Positions 49,944 through 58,988 of a stretch of DNA of 64,000 bases are shown here, one piece after another (position 1 is the stretch's first letter; each line of letters begins with the position of its first letter). The DNA comes from an uncultured Caryophanales bacterium. GTDB lineage: Bacteria > Bacillota_I > Bacilli_A > RFN20 > CAG-826. Under the pieces are notes generated by a model. The model did not search any database and was not told the DNA's origin. It worked only from the letters and a program-made list of their open reading frames with translations. Location of the stretch: assembly GCA_946409515.1 (NCBI GenBank), contig CAMJWS010000001.1:65557-129556 (forward strand). Direction: 5' to 3'. A program made the position numbers and the translations under genes.

Positions 49944-51554
49944 ATGCGACTCATTTATTTTAAGAATGGTCAAAAACATACTATTACATCAAGTAATGAT
50001 GATGTAGCTATTAACGAAGTTAGAAACGGTAATAGAACAATTGTTAGAATTACCGCTAACGAAGAAATCATCCTCCATAAAGCGGATGCTACTTTTCCTA
50101 ACCACATCAACTTTAAAGATATGTATTTCCTCAATGGTTATCAGTCATGGACTGACACCAAGGAATATAAATTAAGAGAAAGACTCAGAAACATTAAAAA
50201 GAGTCCACACATCATCTCACATATGTTTGCGATGAATAAGTATGGTGACGCTACTTTCTACAATTATTCAATTAGAAAGAGCCATGGCTATGATGTCTTC
50301 TATAGTAAAGGTCAATATGAATCATTCATCTTCAACCTTAACTATAAGACTGCCTACTTAATTATTGAATTAATTAAAGATAGAAGTTCCATTCATCTTA
50401 TTAGTGATGTGAAAGGTCTTAAAGTAGAAAAAGGACAAAGCGTTAATATCTTTGACTACTGCTTCTACGATAACTTTGAAAAAGGTTTAATGGCCTTCTG
50501 GGATGCTTTCCCAAAAAGAAACGTTAAGAAATTGTTTGGCTATACCAGCTGGTATAACTACTATCAAAACATTAACGAAGAAATAATCTTAAGAGATTTA
50601 GAAGCACTAGACGACCGCTTCAATCTCTTCCAAATCGATGATGGCTATGAAACATTTGTCGGTGACTGGTTGGATGTTGATCCAAAGAAGTTCCCAAATG
50701 GCTTAAAGCCAATTATCGATAAGATTCACAAAAAAGGGTTCAAGGCGGGCCTATGGCTCGCTCCGTTTGCCGCGGAAACCAAATCTCGCTTATTTTCCGA
50801 ACATCCGGATTGGATAAGGAAAGATCGAAGAGGGAGACCGATCAAAGCGGGAGGAAACTGGTCAGGGTTTTATGCCCTTGACCTCGACAATCAAGAAGTC
50901 ATAGCTTATATCAAGGAATGTTTAGTACATTATATGGACCTGGGGGTAGACTTCTTTAAGCTAGACTTCTTGTATGCGGCGGCACTGCCAGAATACGAAG
51001 GTAGGACTAGATGTATGGTCCAGGATGCTTCTTATCAATTATTAAGAGATATCTTAGGCGATAGACTTATCTTAGGCTGCGGTGCAAATATTATTAACTC
51101 CTACGAGCATTTCGATTACTTACGAGTGGGTCCAGATGTCTCATTAGAATTTGATGACGTATTCTATATGCGCTTATTCCATCGCGAAAGAATATCCACG
51201 AAAGTCACAATTCAAAATACCATCTACCGTTCATTTATGAATAACCACTTATTCGGCAATGATCCAGATGTCTTCTTACTTAGAGATGAAAACATTAAGT
51301 TATCACTTCCTCAAAGAGAAGCCTTAAGCAAGATTAATGCTTTATTTGGAAGCGTACTTATGACTAGTGATGACATCGCTAATTACGATGAAAGCAAAAA
51401 GAAACTCTTACAAGAGACATTCGAAATATTCGAAAATGCGCATAACCGTCGATATATTACCAAAGGTAATCTTATCCACATCAGTTATGAATTAAAAGGT
51501 GAGCTTAAGCATCTCACCTATCACGTGAAGAAGGGAGTATTCCTCAATGATTGA
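49944..51554 (+). CDS. Alpha-galactosidase, GH36 family
   Basis: 536 residues of the GH36/GH-D type. IDDGYETFVGDW at 231-242, WLAPFAAE at 271-278, catalytic nucleophile Asp341 in FKLDFLY and acid/base Asp398 in RVGPDVS. It hydrolyses alpha-1,6-galactosides (melibiose, raffinose) inside the cell after import by the upstream transporter. It is shorter than the 720-residue GH36 group, so part of the N-terminal beta domain is reduced. Codons 265-360 have unusual usage (CCG, GGG, AGG, CTN), unlike the rest. Confidence 0.9.
   Translation: MRLIYFKNGQKHTITSSNDDVAINEVRNGNRTIVRITANEEIILHKADATFPNHINFKDMYFLNGYQSWTDTKEYKLRERLRNIKKSPHIISHMFAMNKYGDATFYNYSIRKSHGYDVFYSKGQYESFIFNLNYKTAYLIIELIKDRSSIHLISDVKGLKVEKGQSVNIFDYCFYDNFEKGLMAFWDAFPKRNVKKLFGYTSWYNYYQNINEEIILRDLEALDDRFNLFQIDDGYETFVGDWLDVDPKKFPNGLKPIIDKIHKKGFKAGLWLAPFAAETKSRLFSEHPDWIRKDRRGRPIKAGGNWSGFYALDLDNQEVIAYIKECLVHYMDLGVDFFKLDFLYAAALPEYEGRTRCMVQDASYQLLRDILGDRLILGCGANIINSYEHFDYLRVGPDVSLEFDDVFYMRLFHRERISTKVTIQNTIYRSFMNNHLFGNDPDVFLLRDENIKLSLPQREALSKINALFGSVLMTSDDIANYDESKKKLLQETFEIFENAHNRRYITKGNLIHISYELKGELKHLTYHVKKGVFLND
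50736..51024 (+). other. Segment of atypical codon use within the alpha-galactosidase
   Basis: From about codon 265 to 360 Pro is CCG three times, Gly GGG three times, Arg AGG twice and CGA once, Leu CTA/CTC/CTG and Ile ATA, while the flanks favour CCA, GGT, AGA, TTA and ATT/ATC. The frame is intact and covers the catalytic core. Confidence 0.55.
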
Positions 51555-52980
51555 TAGAACAAGTAGTATCTTTAATAACCCAATGAGTAAGAAAGTTATT
51601 AAAGGGGCTGATAAAAGCAAAGCAAAATACATCAAAAAATACGGCGATGATTCTAATGCCGACTATAAGATTTCTTTCAAAGAAATTACAACCTTAGATT
51701 TTATTAGCGCAAATAATATCGTCTTTGGTGAAAAGAACCAAAAGTTTGAAGATAACGCTTTAATCGTTGGCAATATCAGAATGGGCTTTGGCCACTACCG
51801 CATCTCCATTGCAATGGCTAGTGCGGCTAGAGCCTTAGGCTATAAACCATATTGGTTAGACTTAGCCAGTTTTGATGCGACTGGTAGCAAGATGATTAGA
51901 GAGCAAAACGATATGTACTCTTTAGCGTCTCGTATTAGCCAAAAATCCAAATTATTTAACAAGATTGTTTGGGAACCACTTAATAGTGAAGGTTTTAAAA
52001 AGATTAGCTACAACGCAAAAGATCAAAGAAACAGTGAACTATTAGTCCCTATCTTTAAAAACATTGATAAAAATATCCCATATATTGCCACTCACGTCTG
52101 GCCAAGCCAAGCGGCAGTTCACGCTGGTATGAAGCATGTTGTTAATGCTATTCCAGATAACTGGCCAATGGGCTTACATCTAAGTGAAGGCGCTATTCAT
52201 ACCGTTCAAACACCATTTGCCTATTTTGGTTATAAGACCTTAAATGGCTTTGATAAAAAACCACTCAACGGTATTCCCGAAGATCAATTAAAGATGGTTG
52301 GTTGTTTCATTGACCATGAATTATTAGTTGATTTAGAAAACGATAACAAGCGTCGTAAAGAAAGAATCGCAAGTGGTAAACCACTACGTATCTTAATGAC
52401 TGTTGGTGGCGCTGGTGCGGGTTTTGATATGTTCTTAGCGATGGTTAAACACCTTGTTCCATACGTGAAAGAAAATAAGGTTGCCTTATTTATCAACTTC
52501 GGTGACCACCTTGATGTCTATAACAAACTCATTGATAAAGTTAAAGATATCCAAACACAAAACTTCTTTAATGAATATGCAGAGCTCACCCACTTTGTAA
52601 AAGATATTAAAGAAGGCGATGCTTCAGGAATCTATGCAATTTATAACAAAGATATCTTTGAAGCAGTTTATTCCACTAATTTATTAATGCCAGTGACTGA
52701 TTTACTAGTTACTAAGCCAAGCGAGCTTGCGTATTATCCAATTCCAAAACTCTTTATGCGCCACATCGGTGGTCATGAAGTCTATGGAGCGATTAACGGC
52801 AGGGAAAATGGCGACTCTACTCCAGAATGCCCTACTGTTAAGGAAGTTAACGCCATGCTCGACCGTTTAATCAGTGATAAGGAATTGATTCCTCACATGT
52901 GTGACCAAATAGACGCACTCAAAAAAACTGGTCACTATAACGGTGCTTATGAATGTGTAAAACTCGCCACTGGCAAGTAA
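51547..52980 (+). CDS. GT-B-like glycosyltransferase-related protein, unrecognised family
   Basis: 477 residues, soluble. NIRMGFGHYRISIAMASAARALG near residue 77 resembles the Gly-His donor loop of GT28/MurG-type enzymes, and ILMTVGGAGAGFD near 282 and LLVTKPSELAYYP near 396 resemble the second Rossmann domain of GT-B folds. The start overlaps the alpha-galactosidase stop by 8 bases, so the two are coupled. It may build or remodel a galactoside-linked glycolipid, or act as a phosphorylase; reaction unknown. Confidence 0.65.
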   Translation: MIDRTSSIFNNPMSKKVIKGADKSKAKYIKKYGDDSNADYKISFKEITTLDFISANNIVFGEKNQKFEDNALIVGNIRMGFGHYRISIAMASAARALGYKPYWLDLASFDATGSKMIREQNDMYSLASRISQKSKLFNKIVWEPLNSEGFKKISYNAKDQRNSELLVPIFKNIDKNIPYIATHVWPSQAAVHAGMKHVVNAIPDNWPMGLHLSEGAIHTVQTPFAYFGYKTLNGFDKKPLNGIPEDQLKMVGCFIDHELLVDLENDNKRRKERIASGKPLRILMTVGGAGAGFDMFLAMVKHLVPYVKENKVALFINFGDHLDVYNKLIDKVKDIQTQNFFNEYAELTHFVKDIKEGDASGIYAIYNKDIFEAVYSTNLLMPVTDLLVTKPSELAYYPIPKLFMRHIGGHEVYGAINGRENGDSTPECPTVKEVNAMLDRLISDKELIPHMCDQIDALKKTGHYNGAYECVKLATGK

Positions 52981-53002
52981 TATACCACATTCCTTTCTCC
53001 TT

Positions 53003-53034
53003 GGTCACGCCGCTAGAAGCGTGGCCATTTTTTA
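53003..53034 (+). terminator. Terminator of the alpha-galactoside operon
   Basis: Stem GGTCACGC/GCGTGGCC (one G-U pair), then ATTTTTT. Confidence 0.9.
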
Positions 53035-53139
53035 TTTGGTAAAATCTTATCATTTTGCCATTTTTGTATAGTATTTTTCTAATTGCATTTATTTATTGAA
53101 AATCTTCTATTACAATATTGCCGATTTTAGGAGGTTACT

Positions 53140-53910
53140 ATGAGTGTACTTAGAATTGAACATGTCACTAAGGAATTCAAACTAACTTTACGTCAAAGAC
53201 AAAAGCAAAAAACTAATGCTAAAACATTAGTGGCCGTGGATGATTTGTCTTTTGAAGCAGTTCCTGGCGTGATATATGGTTTACTTGGCCCTAATGGCGC
53301 GGGTAAGACCACTACTTTAAGAATGATTGCATCATTAATCAAACCAAAAACTGGTGAGATTTATTTGGATAATAAAGAAATCAATGAAGATATTTATGAC
53401 TATCGTAAAAAGATTGGTTTTTTAACTAGCGAACTTAAACTTGATGGTTTCTTCACTCCTGCTGACACCATTACATATATGGGCAAGCTATATGGCATGA
53501 GTGATGAAGAAATCAATTTAAGAAAGAATATGTTATTTAGATCATTCGGTGTTGATAAATTCCAAAATACTCCAATTAAGGATTTATCCACTGGTATGAA
53601 GCAAAAGGTTTCTTTAGCGATATCTCTTTGCCATGACCCTGATGTCATCATCTTTGATGAACCAACAAATGGCTTAGATGTTATTGCAGCGAGAGATGTC
53701 GAAGAATTCCTCGTCAATTTAAAGAAAGAAAACAAGATTATTATTATCTCCACTCACATCTTCTCTTTAGTGGAAAAGCTTTGTGATCACGTTGGTATCA
53801 TTATCAGCGGTAAGCTCATTAAAGACGCTCCGCTTAAAGAGATTCAAAAAGAAGGAACTTTAGAAGAAGTCTTCTTCAAATTATATGAGGAGGCTAATGT
53901 AAATGCGTAA
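53140..53910 (+). CDS. ABC transporter ATP-binding protein, NatA-like
   Basis: 256 residues. Walker A GPNGAGKTT near 50-58, signature LSTGMKQK, Walker B VIIFDEPTNGLD and switch His in STHIF. Partner of the next ABC-2 permease. NatAB-like pairs export Na+ in Bacillus, but related pairs export peptides or lipids. The basic insertion RQRQKQKTNAK near 18 is in the usual loop. A strong AGGAGG ribosome site precedes the ATG. Confidence 0.92.
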   Translation: MSVLRIEHVTKEFKLTLRQRQKQKTNAKTLVAVDDLSFEAVPGVIYGLLGPNGAGKTTTLRMIASLIKPKTGEIYLDNKEINEDIYDYRKKIGFLTSELKLDGFFTPADTITYMGKLYGMSDEEINLRKNMLFRSFGVDKFQNTPIKDLSTGMKQKVSLAISLCHDPDVIIFDEPTNGLDVIAARDVEEFLVNLKKENKIIIISTHIFSLVEKLCDHVGIIISGKLIKDAPLKEIQKEGTLEEVFFKLYEEANVNA

Positions 53911-55093
53911 CGTGTTAACCATTTTCCTTAAAGAACTCAAAAGAGTGTTCACTGATAAGAGGATGCTTATTAGCTTATTCTTACCAGGTGTTCTTATCTA
54001 TTTTGTTTATACTGTTATGGGCACAGTGATGACTAAAGTCGTCACACAAAGCAGTACAAAAGACACTACTTTCCAAGTGGCTTACACTGATAACTTCAAT
54101 AGTTCTAAAACAGATGGTCAATTACCTAAATTAATGACTTATGTTGACGAAGCGATGAAGGCTAGTAAAAACAACAACACTGTCACCTTTAAAGAATTTA
54201 CAACTGGTGAACTTGATTCTTACAAAGAAGAATTAAGACAAGGTAAATACCACTTAGTGGTTGCTTTCACTGATGACTTTGAAAATAAACTCAGTGACAC
54301 TACTGCTAGTAACGATGTTGATCTCTTCTATAACGGTGATTCCAGTGCCTCTAGTGATTTATATAACTATGTTTCACAAATTGTCAGTGTGGCATACACT
54401 AACTACACTGTTAATAAAAACGGTGCTGTGACCGCTAATGTTGGTGAAAAAGATATGATGGCAATGAAAATTGCAGCGATGATTATTCCAATGGTCACTA
54501 TTTCTATCTTATTCTCCACCGTATTATCACTTTGTCCTGAAGCTATCGCTGGTGAAAAAGAAAGAGGTACTCTTGCCTCCTTATTACTTACACCTATTAA
54601 GCGTGGTGAATTTGTCGCAGGTAAAATCTTATCCTTATCCACGACCGCTATTGCCTCTGGTATTGTCTCATTTACTGGTTTGATATTATCAATTCCTAAA
54701 TTAATGGGTGGATTTAATATCACTATTTCTCCAGTTGATGGATTATTACTCTTCTTATTAGTGGTAACTGTCTTACTCTTATTTGTCGCGATTGGTGTAT
54801 TTATCTCCGCTTTAGCAAACACTGTCAAAGAAGCAGCGGGCTATTTATCACCAATTATGATTGTCTTTATGCTATTTGGCATGGCTCCTTCGTTATTTGG
54901 CTTTGACCAATGGTATTTATCCTTTGTGCCAATTCTTAACGTCTGCGTGTCTATTAACGCCTTACTTAATGGCGCGGAGAACCTATTATTGTTCTTTGGT
55001 CTAACAGTGGCGTCCACTGTGTTATATACAGGCTTATTAATGTTTGGGGTTACGAAGTTATTTAATAAAGAACGAGTGGTCTTAGGACAATAA
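53903..55093 (+). CDS. ABC-2 type permease, NatB-like
   Basis: 396 residues. One N-terminal helix (about 22-45), a large extracellular domain (about 46-180), then five or six helices with EAIAGEKERGTLASLLLTPIKRGEF, the coupling-helix motif of NatB-type permeases. It overlaps natA by 8 bases. Substrate is not certain; Na+ or a small toxic compound is the family guess. Confidence 0.92.
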   Translation: MRNVLTIFLKELKRVFTDKRMLISLFLPGVLIYFVYTVMGTVMTKVVTQSSTKDTTFQVAYTDNFNSSKTDGQLPKLMTYVDEAMKASKNNNTVTFKEFTTGELDSYKEELRQGKYHLVVAFTDDFENKLSDTTASNDVDLFYNGDSSASSDLYNYVSQIVSVAYTNYTVNKNGAVTANVGEKDMMAMKIAAMIIPMVTISILFSTVLSLCPEAIAGEKERGTLASLLLTPIKRGEFVAGKILSLSTTAIASGIVSFTGLILSIPKLMGGFNITISPVDGLLLFLLVVTVLLLFVAIGVFISALANTVKEAAGYLSPIMIVFMLFGMAPSLFGFDQWYLSFVPILNVCVSINALLNGAENLLLFFGLTVASTVLYTGLLMFGVTKLFNKERVVLGQ

Positions 55094-55106
55094 CTATTTG
55101 CAACAA

Positions 55107-55137
55107 AAAAGATAGTCGAGAAATTCGGCTATCTTTT
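55107..55137. terminator. Bidirectional terminator between natB-like and ydjG-like genes
   Basis: 13-bp stem AAAAGATAGTCGA/TCGGCTATCTTTT with one G-T pair, A-run and T-run on the two sides; serves both converging genes. Confidence 0.88.
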
Positions 55138-55149
55138 ATTTTTGTTTTA

Positions 55150-56442
55150 TTAATTATCTTCTCTAGAAGACGCTCTCGCGGTTTTACTAACTTGGCTATA
55201 CAAGTAAATATCTTTTCTGAAGTCGATATGGTATGAACCGTTTCTTACATAAGAAGAGGCACCATATTGGAATCTAACATTCTTATTCGTTCTAGACATA
55301 CCGAAGAGGATGATAGAAGAGAAGATTGCGCCAGCAACACCACCGATGATGAGACCGACAACGATATTTTCCACAATCGCACCAATACCAGCGCCAAAGC
55401 CAACAAAGAGTGCAAAGAAGATACTCCAGAACAGCATCACTTTAGCTTTAGAAATTGGTAAGTCACCAGCCACTTTGCCAGTTTGACCATTTACCGCAAA
55501 GCGGTAATTCTTTTCTTTCCATTTGCTATTTAAGATCCAAACTGGATACAAAGCGTATTGCGCATTGGTGTTACTTAATTGAATGGAAGAATCGGAATAA
55601 GAAACATTATCATAGCCATGGATATCGCTTCTAAAGGCTTGAATTGTGCCTTCACGGAAACGTGTGGTGGCTCTATTGAATGTTTCATCTTTACTGACAT
55701 CATATCTATCAGCAGCGTAACCCGCTAAATAGCCAGCGTTGAACTCCACTGCCTCAGAGAAATCATACGGTTCAATGGATTCCATTAATTTGTCTTCCAT
55801 CTTTTTACTGCCATCAACTGGCACATGATCGAAGGCAATGCCACCATCTCTAACGAGAGAATAGTATTTCGTTTCTTTATAGTCATAATTGGAATCAGAC
55901 CAACGACGAGTTTTTTCACCTTTGAATCTCACTCTGCCATTGACATCCGCGTCGAATAACCAGAATGGAACATATAAAGGTTTAACTTCTTGGATGACAT
56001 TTTCTTTAGAGAATGAACCTGGTAATAATGGTTTTTTCTTAAAGAACGCTTTTAAACTACTTAAAACGTTATCTTTATCATTCTTAAATGGAATAACAAG
56101 ATTTGGCTTTAAATCGCCTGAAAGTTGTTTAGAAACAAGGATATTGTTACCACAATAAGGGCAGCAAGTTGAGGAAGAAGTTTCATCGACAATGATTTCA
56201 CCACCGCAAGATTCACAAGAGTATATTTTCATACCCTTCATTTCTTTATCGGTGTAGGCTTGGACTTTCGATTCATCCCAAGCAGTATCTTCTTCTTTAT
56301 CGCTCGCTAAATTATCAGAGTAAGCTTTTAAATCGTTTATAGAAAAATGTGAGTCACAAAATGGACAGACAATATCCTGGCTGTGGCTGTCGAAGTGTAA
56401 TGTACCACCACAACAAGGGCATTCTAATTCTTTGTTTGCCAT
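55150..56442 (-). CDS. YdjG-like membrane protein with two zinc ribbons
   Basis: 430 residues. Two N-terminal zinc ribbons (CPCCGGTLHF...CPFC near 8-31, CESCGGE...CPYC near 75-97), a large soluble domain with KPLYVPFWLFDADV, then a glycine-rich pair of membrane helices (about 335-385) and a basic tail. The plan matches YdjG of Bacillus subtilis, part of the envelope stress system that recruits PspA. It follows the SPFH gene by 3 bases. No pspA is adjacent. Confidence 0.85.
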   Translation of the reverse strand: MANKELECPCCGGTLHFDSHSQDIVCPFCDSHFSINDLKAYSDNLASDKEEDTAWDESKVQAYTDKEMKGMKIYSCESCGGEIIVDETSSSTCCPYCGNNILVSKQLSGDLKPNLVIPFKNDKDNVLSSLKAFFKKKPLLPGSFSKENVIQEVKPLYVPFWLFDADVNGRVRFKGEKTRRWSDSNYDYKETKYYSLVRDGGIAFDHVPVDGSKKMEDKLMESIEPYDFSEAVEFNAGYLAGYAADRYDVSKDETFNRATTRFREGTIQAFRSDIHGYDNVSYSDSSIQLSNTNAQYALYPVWILNSKWKEKNYRFAVNGQTGKVAGDLPISKAKVMLFWSIFFALFVGFGAGIGAIVENIVVGLIIGGVAGAIFSSIILFGMSRTNKNVRFQYGASSYVRNGSYHIDFRKDIYLYSQVSKTARASSREDN

Positions 56443-56445
56443 AAA

Positions 56446-57783
56446 CTATTTGACTTCGTCTAAATCGTTAATTGGGTCACCACATTCTGGGCAGAACTTA
56501 GGTGCTTTTTCACCTGGTTTTAGTTCCCAACCACATTTATTACATTTGATTTTCTTTTCGCCTTCTGGTCTCTTTGTGCCACATTCTGGGCAGAACTTGC
56601 CTGTGGCTTTTGTGCCACATTGTGGGCAAACCCAGCCAGCATCTGCTTCAGGTTTCTTTTCACCGCATTCTGGACAGAATTTACCTGTGGCTTGTGCACC
56701 ACACTTTGGACATGTCCAAGCATTAGCTGGAGCTTGTTGTGCTTGTTGTGCTTGTTGTTGTTGCTTTTGTTGTTCACCCATTTGGTAGAAACCAGCAGCA
56801 TTCATACCACCGGCATTGGCCGCCATATTGAGGCCATAGAAGCCCATAGCAGCACCGTTAGCGTTGCTAGCAGCGTTCTTCATAGCTTCAGCTTGAGCTT
56901 CAACTAAAGTTGCACCTGCCATAGCAGCGTTTCTAGCGTAAACATTCTTTCTTTGTAATTCTTTGATGAGGTCTTCATCTTCTTTTGGAAGAGTGACAGA
57001 ACCTAAAGCAATAGAAATAACTTCAATACCACGTAAGGAAGCCCATTTTTCATCAAGAGCGGTATTCATCGCGTTTTCCAAATCAGTTAAGTGTGTCATG
57101 ATTTGGTTTGGTCTTAATTGTAATTCAGATAAACGACCAAACGCTGGTTGTAAAGCAGAAATGAATTCTGTCTTTAATTGACTATCTAATTGACTTCTTG
57201 TATAAGCTTCTGTGACATTACCACAGACGTTTTGATAGAAGAGAATTGGGTTTGTAATCTTATAAGAGAAGACACCATTACAGCGGACAGAAACGTCAAC
57301 GTCTAAACCAACGTTGTTATCAACAATTCTGAATGGAACTGGGTTTGGTGTACCAAATTTGTTGTCCACTAATTCTTTGGTGTTGAAGTAATAAACTCTT
57401 TGGTCACTACCTGTGTCACCACCAAATGTAAAACGTCTACCGATTGTTTTGAATAAACCGATAACTCTTTCACCAAAGGAACCAGCGAAAATAGATGATT
57501 CGGTTTTGGAATCAAATTTGTAAGCACCTGGTTCAGCAGCGAATTCGACGACTTTACCTTGATCAACGATAATCATACATTGACCGTCAGCGACGACTAC
57601 TATAGAACCATTAGAAATGATATTTTCACTACCTTTAGTGTTGGATGATCTTTTACCATTGACTCTCTTTTGGCCTTTTTCTACTAAGACATCAACTGGT
57701 AAGGCTTCGCAATAGAAATATTCCTTCCATTGGTCAGCAAATGTGGAGCTAACTGCTCCGGCGAAAGCTTTAATTAAGCCCAT
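56446..57783 (-). CDS. YdjI-like SPFH protein with C-terminal zinc ribbons
   Basis: 445 residues. An SPFH (band 7-like) domain occupies about 30-260, followed by a helical region rich in Ala, Asn and Gln (about 290-345), then three zinc ribbons: CPKCGAQATGKFCPECG, CPQCGTKATGKFCPECG and CNKCGW...FCPECGD (about 353-437). SPFH plus zinc ribbons is typical of YdjI proteins, which bring PspA to the membrane in Bacillus. Strong ribosome site AGGAGGC. Transcribed ahead of the YdjG-like gene, 3 bases apart. Confidence 0.92.
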   Translation of the reverse strand: MGLIKAFAGAVSSTFADQWKEYFYCEALPVDVLVEKGQKRVNGKRSSNTKGSENIISNGSIVVVADGQCMIIVDQGKVVEFAAEPGAYKFDSKTESSIFAGSFGERVIGLFKTIGRRFTFGGDTGSDQRVYYFNTKELVDNKFGTPNPVPFRIVDNNVGLDVDVSVRCNGVFSYKITNPILFYQNVCGNVTEAYTRSQLDSQLKTEFISALQPAFGRLSELQLRPNQIMTHLTDLENAMNTALDEKWASLRGIEVISIALGSVTLPKEDEDLIKELQRKNVYARNAAMAGATLVEAQAEAMKNAASNANGAAMGFYGLNMAANAGGMNAAGFYQMGEQQKQQQQAQQAQQAPANAWTCPKCGAQATGKFCPECGEKKPEADAGWVCPQCGTKATGKFCPECGTKRPEGEKKIKCNKCGWELKPGEKAPKFCPECGDPINDLDEVK

Positions 57784-57887
57784 ATTATATGCCTCCTAAA
57801 CATCTATTTTAGTGTAATACGCGTATAAATATATTTCAATCTTTTTAGATTGGGACTATTAAAATGAGACCAATTTTTGAAATAAAA

Positions 57888-57914
57888 GAAAACACAACTC
57901 TTTAGAGCTGTGTT
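57888..57914 (-). terminator. Terminator of the DUF6442-like/XRE operon
   Basis: Stem AACACAGCTC/GAGTTGTGTT (one mismatch) and TTTTCTTT on minus. Confidence 0.75.
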
Positions 57915-57924
57915 ATTTGTTAAT

Positions 57925-58131
57925 TTAGAAATAGAATAATTCTTCAAACTTTTTATCTAAGGCGACACAGAGAAGTAACGCTAATTTGGCGGTTGGTTGA
58001 TATTGTCCTGTTTCAATAGAACTAATTGTGTTTCTAGAAACACCCACCATGTTTGCGAGTTCCGCTTGTGAAATGCCTTGTTTCCTTCTTATTTCTGCGA
58101 CATTGTTACGTAATACTAATGATTCATTCAT
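57925..58131 (-). CDS. Small XRE-type HTH repressor
   Basis: 68 residues, essentially a bare Cro/CI HTH (GISQAELANMVGVSRNTISSIETGQYQPTAKLALLLCVAL, ending KKFEELFYF), the YozG-like size seen next to small membrane proteins in Firmicutes. It is translated directly after the preceding gene (1 base gap). It probably represses its own operon via the two dyads at 58472-58525. Confidence 0.93.
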   Translation of the reverse strand: MNESLVLRNNVAEIRRKQGISQAELANMVGVSRNTISSIETGQYQPTAKLALLLCVALDKKFEELFYF

Positions 58132-58132
58132 A

Positions 58133-58459
58133 TTAGATTACCTTTGTTAATCTTAAGATCCAGAATGTTAACCATCCAATAGCGATTAATGTATAACAAA
58201 TAGCCACTACTAATTCATGTCTCTTCTTTAGCATAAAGAATTTGACATAGAAGGCTGTCGCTAGCATGAGGAAGCATCCACCCATGATTTCATAATGCAT
58301 AACGTTGTTCACTATCATTTCTACGATGATGATAGCGATAAAGGCTAAGCCACCAACCATGAAGGCAATGCTAGCGCCCTTCTTTTGTGCTTCTAAATCA
58401 GCGACATCTTTACCTTTATTTTCTTGTTGAGCTTTCATTAAGATTTCATTCTTTTCCAT
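58133..58459 (-). CDS. Small three-span membrane protein (DUF6442-like) paired with XRE regulator
   Basis: 108 residues starting MEKNEILMKAQQENKGKD at 58459 with AAAGGAG 7 bases upstream. A hydrophilic helical N-terminus (1-30) is followed by three or four membrane helices (about 33-52, 58-77, 84-103). Small membrane protein plus bare-HTH XRE gene is a recurrent Firmicutes pair; function unknown. Confidence 0.78.
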   Translation of the reverse strand: MEKNEILMKAQQENKGKDVADLEAQKKGASIAFMVGGLAFIAIIIVEMIVNNVMHYEIMGGCFLMLATAFYVKFFMLKKRHELVVAICYTLIAIGWLTFWILRLTKVI

Positions 58460-58471
58460 AACTTTCTCCTT

Positions 58472-58526
58472 TGCCAAGTTGACTTGTCACAACACTATAT
58501 TAGATTATGCCAAGCGTACTTGTCAA
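58472..58526 (-). promoter_or_regulatory. Promoter with two dyad operators for the XRE operon
   Basis: On minus TTGACA (58521-58526), 18-bp spacer, TAATAT (58497-58502). Two dyads TGCCAAG-4-CTTGTCA occur at 58472-58489 and 58508-58525, 36 bp apart start to start: one covers the -35, the other lies between start point and ribosome site. Confidence 0.75.
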
Positions 58527-58562
58527 CATTATTTGTTAACTTTTTTTATTTTTATATGACTA

Positions 58563-58941
58563 AATCTTGGATTTACAACATGACACAGTGTGGTTAACAC
58601 AAAAAGAAATGTCTCTGCTATTTGATGTTAGCAGTGACAACATTGGTCTTCACATCAAAAACATCTTCAAAGATGATGAATTGGACTCTTCAACAACCGA
58701 GGAATCCTCGGTAGTTCAAAAAGAGGGCGGACGAAAGATTCAACATGTGCGGAAAGCGCACAAGTTCAACTTGAGGGCACTAGAAAAGTCACAAGAACAA
58801 CTCGCCTATATAACCTCGACATGATTATTTCTGTTGGGTACCGCGTTAGATCAAAACGTGGTATTGCTTTTAGAAGATGGGTCAACAGCGTTCTTAAAGA
58901 CTACTTCATCGTCAAACTAATCATGAACTTATTGGCGTGAT
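58563..58941 (+). pseudogene. RhuM-family protein remnant
   Basis: LQHDTVWLTQKEMSLLFDVS and IGLHIKNIFKDDELD match the N-terminal part of RhuM-type virulence-related proteins, and YNLDMIISVGYRVRSKRG, then FRRWVNSVLKDYF match the next conserved part, but in another frame after about 58805. Usual RhuM proteins are over 300 residues, so this is a frameshifted and truncated piece ending at a TGA near 58941. It is not linked to phage genes here, and lies between an operon promoter and tRNA genes. Confidence 0.8.
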
Positions 58942-58954
58942 AAAGGTAAAATTA

Positions 58955-58976
58955 AAACCCCTCATTTTGAGGGGTT
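58955..58976 (-). terminator. Terminator of the tRNA-Cys/Arg/Pro transcript
   Basis: Stem AACCCCTC/GAGGGGTT with ATTT loop and TTAATTTT on minus; 13 bases past tRNA-Pro. Confidence 0.8.
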
Positions 58977-58988
58977 ATTTCTCTTGTT

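Noticed and set aside
51547-51554. Reassigned TGA (Mycoplasma-type code)
   Set aside because: TGA ends the alpha-galactosidase at its natural C-terminus and Trp is TGG throughout; standard bacterial code holds.
58563-58941. Prophage or defence island marked by RhuM
   Set aside because: It is a frameshifted fragment alone among tRNA and transporter genes; no phage, integrase or restriction genes nearby.
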